A stretch of DNA of 64,000 bases from Asterionellopsis glacialis (Eukaryota > Bacillariophyta > Plagiogrammaphyceae > Rhaphoneidales > Asterionellopsidaceae), in contig WKLE02000787.1 in assembly GCA_014885115.2 (NCBI GenBank), forward strand, positions 9,220 to 73,219, given 5' to 3'. The position numbers were made by a program, and so were the translations under genes. Of this stretch, positions 58,507-64,000 are shown one piece after another (within the stretch, counting starts at the first letter, position 1; each line of letters starts with the position of its first letter). Under the pieces are notes generated by a model, which saw only the letters and a list, made by a program, of their open reading frames with translations, did no database searches and was not told the DNA's origin.

Positions 58507-59099
58507 CTCTTTGAGTTTTTATGTTCTTGTTGAGCTGTCGTCGACATCTATCATGTGCTAGCGCAAGAATGTCATGCCGATCCATTTCACTATGCAGGAC
58601 TCTCTATAAAGAGGACTCTAGTCCTACATAGACTAGACAGACTAGTCTGCTGTAGAGATATTTTCTCTAGAGGATCTTGTAGAGCACCAGGTGATGGATG
58701 TGTCAAAAGTCAACAGACAAGAAATAATGTTCTGGGTGTCCGCCCATTTTCTGAAAATTTCTTTCCGGCTGGCTTTCTCGCTACTCTTTTACTATGCGTG
58801 ATTTGACAACTGATGACGCAGATATGACGTATTTAGACGTTTTGCCACGGTTATGCATCCACACAAGTGATAAGAAATACAGCGTTGCAGGCAATATCTG
58901 GGCATTGTTACATTAGCCGACATTTGCTCAGCAGAGGGCGCCCATATTCTTCACAACTCATGGAAAAGTGAATGCACTCTTTGTAACCCTTGCTCTTGAC
59001 AAGAGATTCGGACACTTCCTTGACAATGTCTCCCTTGGGGACTCTGGCAGGAAGCTCTCACCTACCTGGTCATAAGCACTCTAGGATGTAAGCTTCACT
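58507..59099. other. Upstream region of the bestrophin-like gene
   Basis: Palindromic CTCTAGAG, GGACTCTAGTCC and ACTAGTCT words occur between 58600 and 58680. TGACGC and TGACGT sites are listed separately. No gene is supported. Confidence 0.5.
58814..58830. promoter_or_regulatory. TGACGC (CCRE3-type) plus TGACGT (CCRE1-type) pair
   Basis: TGACGC (58814-58819) and TGACGT (58825-58830) lie five bases apart, about 310-325 bp upstream of the bestrophin-like start. Both cores are known CO2/cAMP-responsive words in diatom carbonic anhydrase promoters. Their function here is untested. Confidence 0.4.
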
Positions 59100-59767
59100 T
59101 TCCTCTTAGCAAGTGGTTCCATGACAGAGTCTCTATTCAATGATGGTGTTATTATCCATTGGAAGATTGGGTATATATTACCAGTAACAAGGCTTTTGGC
59201 ATTCATGTTCACAAATAGACAGGCACAAAAATAGAGCACCCAATACGGGCCGTTTTATCTGTAATGCTGCACCTTGTAATACTGTTCCCTCTCCACTCTG
59301 TGTCTTGCTGATATCACCACCCTTTACCCTTACTTGACAAACAATTCTTCCCATGAAATAATGCTTTGCAGTGCAGGTGGTGTACTCCCACCTCCTGAAC
59401 CAGTCCATCCTGCTACACTGGAGGAGGCAGTAAATCTTTTTCCTTTGGGCTCCTCTTGGGCAATCGCGCATCTCTGGTCAGATGATAAGGGTGCTGCAGT
59501 TGGCAGGAACAGCACTTGCAGTTAACAATGGATCCTACAAAGATCTGCAAGGAAGTTCAGGAATACTCATTGAAGGACCAGCAGGTACCACTGGCAGACT
59601 CCTTTCTGTCAACCAAGTCCCCTGGCATATCCTCAAGGGGTCAATCTCCCTACCAGTTGGAACTGTCAGAGCACATATTTTTAAGTCTACCAAGATGCAT
59701 TGAGATTGTCTGTGGTTTTGACAAAAGACATTTAACTTTTGCTAATAATCAAGTCAACAATAGCTAA
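59100..59767 (+). pseudogene. Decayed retroelement fragment with RNase H-like segment
   Basis: Around 59505-59620 one frame reads AVNNGSYKDLQGSSGILIEG then AGTTGRLLSVNQVP. This resembles the DGS(Y/F)K-G-G(T/S) start of RNase H-like segments in diatom retroelements as I recall them. The match then shifts frame and continues as GISSRGQSPYQLELSEH, the usual SPY(R)-EL step. Upstream, 59110-59200 gives YYPLEDWVY-like pieces in another frame. Stops and frame changes exclude a working gene. No flanking repeats were found. Confidence 0.5.
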
Positions 59768-60763
59768 AAAGATAAAAGAAAAATCCAAAATCTTGTAGAA
59801 TTGGACCATGTTCTTTAATAGCTGATTTGATTTAATTCAATTTAGTTTAATTTATTTTTAATGGTGGGCATTTAGTGAATCTTTTGTATCTACATCATTA
59901 CATACTAATTTTGGGTTTACTTTCAAAAGCATTTGGGTGCAGCTGATTTTTTAATTCAGACCTTGATATCTTACTTGCTGTTGTACAATGATGGTACTAT
60001 AACTATACTATCAGCCCTTGTGGATTTCCTTCTTTTTTTAAATAGAGGATGACTGAAACTTGAATCTTGATGGGGCTTGCAGAATAAAAGGGTACAGTGG
60101 GTTGCTTACCAAAGCACTTAAGAAATACTTTTCACAAATTCACATACTGATTTTGGTAGCAACAAAATTAAAGTGCCATTGTATTTTATCTGGTGTGCAC
60201 ACCTACACTCAAGAACATTCCAAATAACAGTAGTAAATCGTCCTGAAATCATTTCTTGTTCCATGCACAATATGATAGTATACAAAGTTGTAAACCAAAG
60301 AAAGTTGATCCTATATGGAAAAGAGATTTTATTAGGAGTATCATTGCACAATTCTTGAACAAATATTGCTAGTTCCTGTTAAAAATGCTGCTTTAATGAA
60401 TCTGTATTCATAAAAGGATAAGTATTTTTTTTCTCACAGAATATCATTTTGACAGCATAAAAAGAAGCCTCCAAAAGAAGGAAAGGAATAAGATTTTTGA
60501 AGTCCAGAGGCATCAGACAAGGTGAAAGGTATCAGACAAGTCTACTGAACTTGGTGACTGCGCATTTTTACCCCCAAAAGCTCTGGTGCCTTATTTGGCC
60601 TGCTTGGTCGTGTGTTCAATTAAAATTTATGTCCTGTTCTGTTCTGTTCTGGAATGGATATAATATAATGGAATGGAATCTATGCTTCTGTTATTGCTGG
60701 CCTTGACACCATGACACCATAAATAAAGGCAGAACTACACGTACTTTCAACAGTGATCATGTC
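59768..60763. other. AT-rich spacer
   Basis: I see no gene or clear element. TTCTGTTCTG words near 60640 and ATAATATAATGGAATGG near 60660 are simple-sequence drift. Confidence 0.5.
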
Positions 60764-63700
60764 TCATGTTGATGATGCCAACAATGAAATCGCCAACGAC
60801 GCGAAATCCTGCTCACTTGCATCTACTGCTGCTCTGCAGCAAGAAAGAGCTTTTTGAAGGCATTCTATGTCGTGCGACGGAGCTCCTCCCTCCGACCAAG
60901 ATTTGCAAATTCTCCATACTTGTTTTGTGATCAATCCAGACATGCGGGATACGCGGCAAAACGTACTCAGATTCCATGGTAAGTCATGGACAAACATTTC
61001 TGAAATACTTTTAAGAGAAGCATCACGAAGGCTTTGGAGCTGTAAGTTTTGCTGATTCGTCCGGACTAATAAGAATGCAAGAGAATTTTCGATCACTGAG
61101 CTCTTGTTTTGACACCAGCAGCCAATCATAATTGCCAAAAACTCAACACATAGAGAACAATCACTACCGGTAACCAATAAGAGAGATTCCAAAATATTCG
61201 TCAAGAGATCTTGCATTGAAGCAGACGATCCTTCTGCGGCACCTAAGGCGATTTCGAATGCTACCCTGCGAAGCGAATTGTCATACATGACGGTCTCGGT
61301 AGATAACTTTTGGCGAGTAAACCAAGCCACGGCTTTGGAGACCTCAGTAGAAGAGCGGCTTCCTTCGTCAAAGTAACCTGACCTGACAAGCACCATATCA
61401 CACATAACTCGCATCAACGATTCATCGGACACTTGGGAGCCCGTGAAATTAATAAAGTTCATTTCGTCCAATATATTAAGAGGAAATTCCTTTAAACAAA
61501 GAATATACGTTTCTAGTAGAGCGAATCGTTTCGCTTCCGCAGTGCCATTTTTTGTCACCAATTGCAGTGCGCAAAATCCCTCAAGTACTGTATCAGCTGT
61601 GAATCGACGGATAGTGCTCTCGCCCTTTGGTGATAGCTTATTTTGTTTTTTCCGAGCTGTAGGTTTGATGAGTTGAAGAATCCGGTGAAGTGATGAAAGG
61701 AATGATGCCATGTATATCTGGCTGCCATTTTCAAATTCATCGCAACAGATTTGCCAAAGGTTCTTCAAGGACGGTCCGATCGCTTCTGTAGGAAACTTGA
61801 ATATTATGTTTGGAAGCGACGATAAAAACTCCTCTGCGCCCGAACTCGACTCCCCAAGAATCGATCGAAAAGCAGGGCGAGGCAAGGAAGAAATCCTCAT
61901 TGCAATATTGAGATAATCCCGCCCGTCAAAAGACGCTCTCCGTCGACCGGTAAGTTGAGATATGAGAAGCTTGACGAGAGCAAGCTTTGTGGCGCTAGCT
62001 CCAAATTCAGCATCATTCAAAAGTGGCTCAATAAAATCAGTTGCAAACTGACTTGGTAACGAGAGGGTTGTAAAACAATTGAGAACGGTTGCCAGATTCG
62101 GAATCGAAGCATGGCTTGAGTCTGCACCACCTTGCGAGTTGTTCTCACAGCTAAATTGCGTTAGCTCGGTAATGGTGGCCAAGCATGTTCCCGTTGGTGG
62201 CTGTGGAACTCTTGCGAAACTCAGCTTTCTACTCTTAGCTTTCGTAGAACTTTCGGCGGCAGAAACACCTATCTTTCCGAAAGTAAGTAGCGGCTGATTT
62301 GTCGTTTTGTCCGAAGAAGTTGAGATTTTCATCGAAGATAATAAGCCCAGAGCCAGGGCAGCGGAGTCCCGGCAGCTACTTCCGCCAGGATCATTTGAAA
62401 GTTGAGTCAGACGTTTGACAATTCTAATAATGTTCTCTTTCCTAGAGGCTGGGTCCAACTGAGCTGGCGTATAAAATAGAGAGGATCCGATCCCTAGAGG
62501 AGGTAATGAGCCGATCGAAACGGTCACAGAAAGCATCGACAGCAACTGGCTTTCGAAGCCACCTTCTTGGCGATCTCTTTCGAGAAGACGACCCACCCAG
62601 GAATCAACAACCTCCACAAGCTGCCGTTCTGAAGAAGGAATTTGGCTAGCCATAGCGTTAAGAGCATAGAATGCGTCGTCGCTATTTCTGACCTGTTTTT
62701 GTCCCCAGGCTTCTTCCAAAACAGCCACACAATCCTCAACAGCTGTGTCAAGATCGCGCTGACCAAGTACTCCTGAAGTCGTGCATGCAAAAAGTATTGA
62801 CGGTATGGCTAGACTTTTTCCTGATCCCCAAGCAATCTTTTCCAGCATGCGGTACGATGCAAGCAATAATTGAACGTCGACAGTTGACAAAGTTGGCACA
62901 CAGAGGCCTAGTGCTAGGAAAATTGATCTCGCCTTTTGCCTCATACTATCATGAATGTTACAAGAGGAAATCTGAATCTTCGCGATAGACATCACTAGAT
63001 CAGACGTAGATTTGCCACTTCTGATGCAAGCAACTAGACTAGTACATTCTGGAGGTTGAAACTCCAGACATGAAAACAACTCCTCTGTGAGTTTGCCCAA
63101 AATCTTGCACAGGCGTCTTTGTAGATCCTTTCCGGAGTCTTTAGCTGATTTTCGAGCTAAGGGCAAAGCTTGGCAAATCATCGCCAGACCATAGAATGGG
63201 TTGGACCCATAACTTGTAATAGAACTCAGCAGTGTATCTAGCACGGTATCTACACGAGATATTGAACGACTATTCAAAGCGCGAAGCCCAATTAGCCCAA
63301 GACATAAATGAGCAACGTCCTGATTTTCAAAAAGATGGTTCTTGTGAGCATCCAACAACTCAGTATGTATTTCATCGACGAATCGTGACATGTCAATGTC
63401 GGCCACTACCTCTGAGGTTTCGGCGAATGTGTCCGGAATATAAATTGCCAGAACTGCCAAAGCTAAGAATGCATTGTCAGAATATTGGAGTATATCACGC
63501 CAGTCACGAATAGCTTCAATGGCAGACCTGAGAGCTTCTTCTTTTGATGAATCTTCTGAAGTAATGATGACAGACCATACCTTTCCGATTGAATGAATCC
63601 AGCCTGCTAAACTTAAAGCATGCATAATGGAAGGATCCGATGCGTCATCGCATACATCATTTGCAATATCTGACAGTTGATCGATCAAAGCGAGTAGGTC

Positions 63701-64000
63701 AATGCTACTAGATTGTGTTTCGAAACAAAGCAGAGATGCTATAGCGGTAGGGGTTGATGGGTTTTCGTTGTATAAATTTCGAACAGCATTTGATGAAGGG
63801 AGAGCTCCAAGAATGCTCTTGGTTGCTTGGATTCTTTCTGTTTTCTTTGATGACCCGGACGCTTTGCTGCCTTTTTGCCATAGCGATGATCCGAGCGTTT
63901 CCTCCTCATTAGCGACTAAAGTGTTGGCTAGTGACACAACAGCAGTTGAAAAGCGAGGATAATTTTCATCAACTTTAGAATCGCCAACGATCCCTATCCC
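60764..64000 (-). CDS. Large helical-repeat protein, 3' part (N-terminus outside window)
   Basis: The frame is open from the right edge of the window to TAA at 60764, giving 1078 codons before the stop. The methionine that can be placed at 63937 is a GTG in mid-frame, so the gene continues beyond 64000. The sequence is an almost continuous set of amphipathic helices with Leu/Ala spacing (for example AHLCLGLIGLRAL and DSAALALGLLSSMKIS), as in HEAT/armadillo-type proteins. No catalytic motif, signal peptide or membrane span is seen. The repeated ALALGLL-type words and length recall focadhesin-like proteins (DUF3730), but that is a weak impression. No introns are evident in the part shown. Confidence 0.7.
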   Translation of the reverse strand, partial: GIGIVGDSKVDENYPRFSTAVVSLANTLVANEEETLGSSLWQKGSKASGSSKKTERIQATKSILGALPSSNAVRNLYNENPSTPTAIASLLCFETQSSSIDLLALIDQLSDIANDVCDDASDPSIMHALSLAGWIHSIGKVWSVIITSEDSSKEEALRSAIEAIRDWRDILQYSDNAFLALAVLAIYIPDTFAETSEVVADIDMSRFVDEIHTELLDAHKNHLFENQDVAHLCLGLIGLRALNSRSISRVDTVLDTLLSSITSYGSNPFYGLAMICQALPLARKSAKDSGKDLQRRLCKILGKLTEELFSCLEFQPPECTSLVACIRSGKSTSDLVMSIAKIQISSCNIHDSMRQKARSIFLALGLCVPTLSTVDVQLLLASYRMLEKIAWGSGKSLAIPSILFACTTSGVLGQRDLDTAVEDCVAVLEEAWGQKQVRNSDDAFYALNAMASQIPSSERQLVEVVDSWVGRLLERDRQEGGFESQLLSMLSVTVSIGSLPPLGIGSSLFYTPAQLDPASRKENIIRIVKRLTQLSNDPGGSSCRDSAALALGLLSSMKISTSSDKTTNQPLLTFGKIGVSAAESSTKAKSRKLSFARVPQPPTGTCLATITELTQFSCENNSQGGADSSHASIPNLATVLNCFTTLSLPSQFATDFIEPLLNDAEFGASATKLALVKLLISQLTGRRRASFDGRDYLNIAMRISSLPRPAFRSILGESSSGAEEFLSSLPNIIFKFPTEAIGPSLKNLWQICCDEFENGSQIYMASFLSSLHRILQLIKPTARKKQNKLSPKGESTIRRFTADTVLEGFCALQLVTKNGTAEAKRFALLETYILCLKEFPLNILDEMNFINFTGSQVSDESLMRVMCDMVLVRSGYFDEGSRSSTEVSKAVAWFTRQKLSTETVMYDNSLRRVAFEIALGAAEGSSASMQDLLTNILESLLLVTGSDCSLCVEFLAIMIGCWCQNKSSVIENSLAFLLVRTNQQNLQLQSLRDASLKSISEMFVHDLPWNLSTFCRVSRMSGLITKQVWRICKSWSEGGAPSHDIECLQKALSCCRAAVDASEQDFASLAISLLASST

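Noticed and set aside
1..64000. tRNA, rRNA and CRISPR arrays
   Set aside because: I looked for T-loop-type words and regularly spaced repeat-spacer structure and found nothing convincing. A tRNAscan or Rfam search was not possible here.

Overview
The window reads as nuclear DNA of a diatom. The genes carry short GT-AG introns (about 70-165 bp). One small protein and one carbonic anhydrase begin with a signal peptide followed by an A-F junction, the usual diatom plastid presequence. Other diatom-type genes are a two-domain LCIB/theta carbonic anhydrase, an NTT-type nucleotide transporter and a member of a common unnamed diatom family. I cannot name the species.

Layout. 0-3 kb: repeat-rich, with a decayed non-LTR retroelement on the minus strand (ORF1-like protein plus a broken endonuclease domain) and a foldback element. 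4.1-11.6 kb: a 5-exon multidomain acetyl-CoA carboxylase (about 2376 aa). 12.2-14.9 kb: a minus-strand membrane-anchored protein with two bacterial-type solute-binding domains. 15-19 kb: repeat territory (TIR elements, MITE-like copies, direct repeats), then a small 2-exon diatom-family gene. 20.8-34.5 kb: one 7-exon gene for a giant TPR protein (about 4412 aa). 34.6-45 kb: a small spliced 105-aa gene, a DUF1769/Duc1-like protein, a SUMF2-like protein interrupted by a 43-base assembly gap, MAK16, a SET-domain methyltransferase and an ATP/ADP transporter. 45.4-51.5 kb: a secreted 1049-aa protein and a ubiquitin-specific protease. 52.7-58.5 kb: a plastid-targeted Cys/His-repeat protein, the tandem LCIB/theta-type carbonic anhydrase and a bestrophin-like channel. 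58.5-60.7 kb: spacer with a frameshifted RNase H relic. 60.8-64 kb: the 3' part of a large helical-repeat gene that runs off the window.

The most interesting stretch is 52.7-58.9 kb. A probable plastid carbonic anhydrase, a candidate anion/bicarbonate channel and a plastid-targeted CxCxxCxxH-repeat protein are neighbours. Their upstream regions hold TGACGT, ACGTCA and TGACGC hexamers, the sequences described as CO2/cAMP-responsive elements in diatom carbonic anhydrase promoters. A shared role in CO2 concentration is an inference. The acetyl-CoA carboxylase upstream region carries five such hexamers as well, so they are not specific to this neighbourhood.

Exon joins given below were made by reading splice sites and phases by eye, with no transcript support. 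Domain calls rest on recognised motifs, not on database searches.
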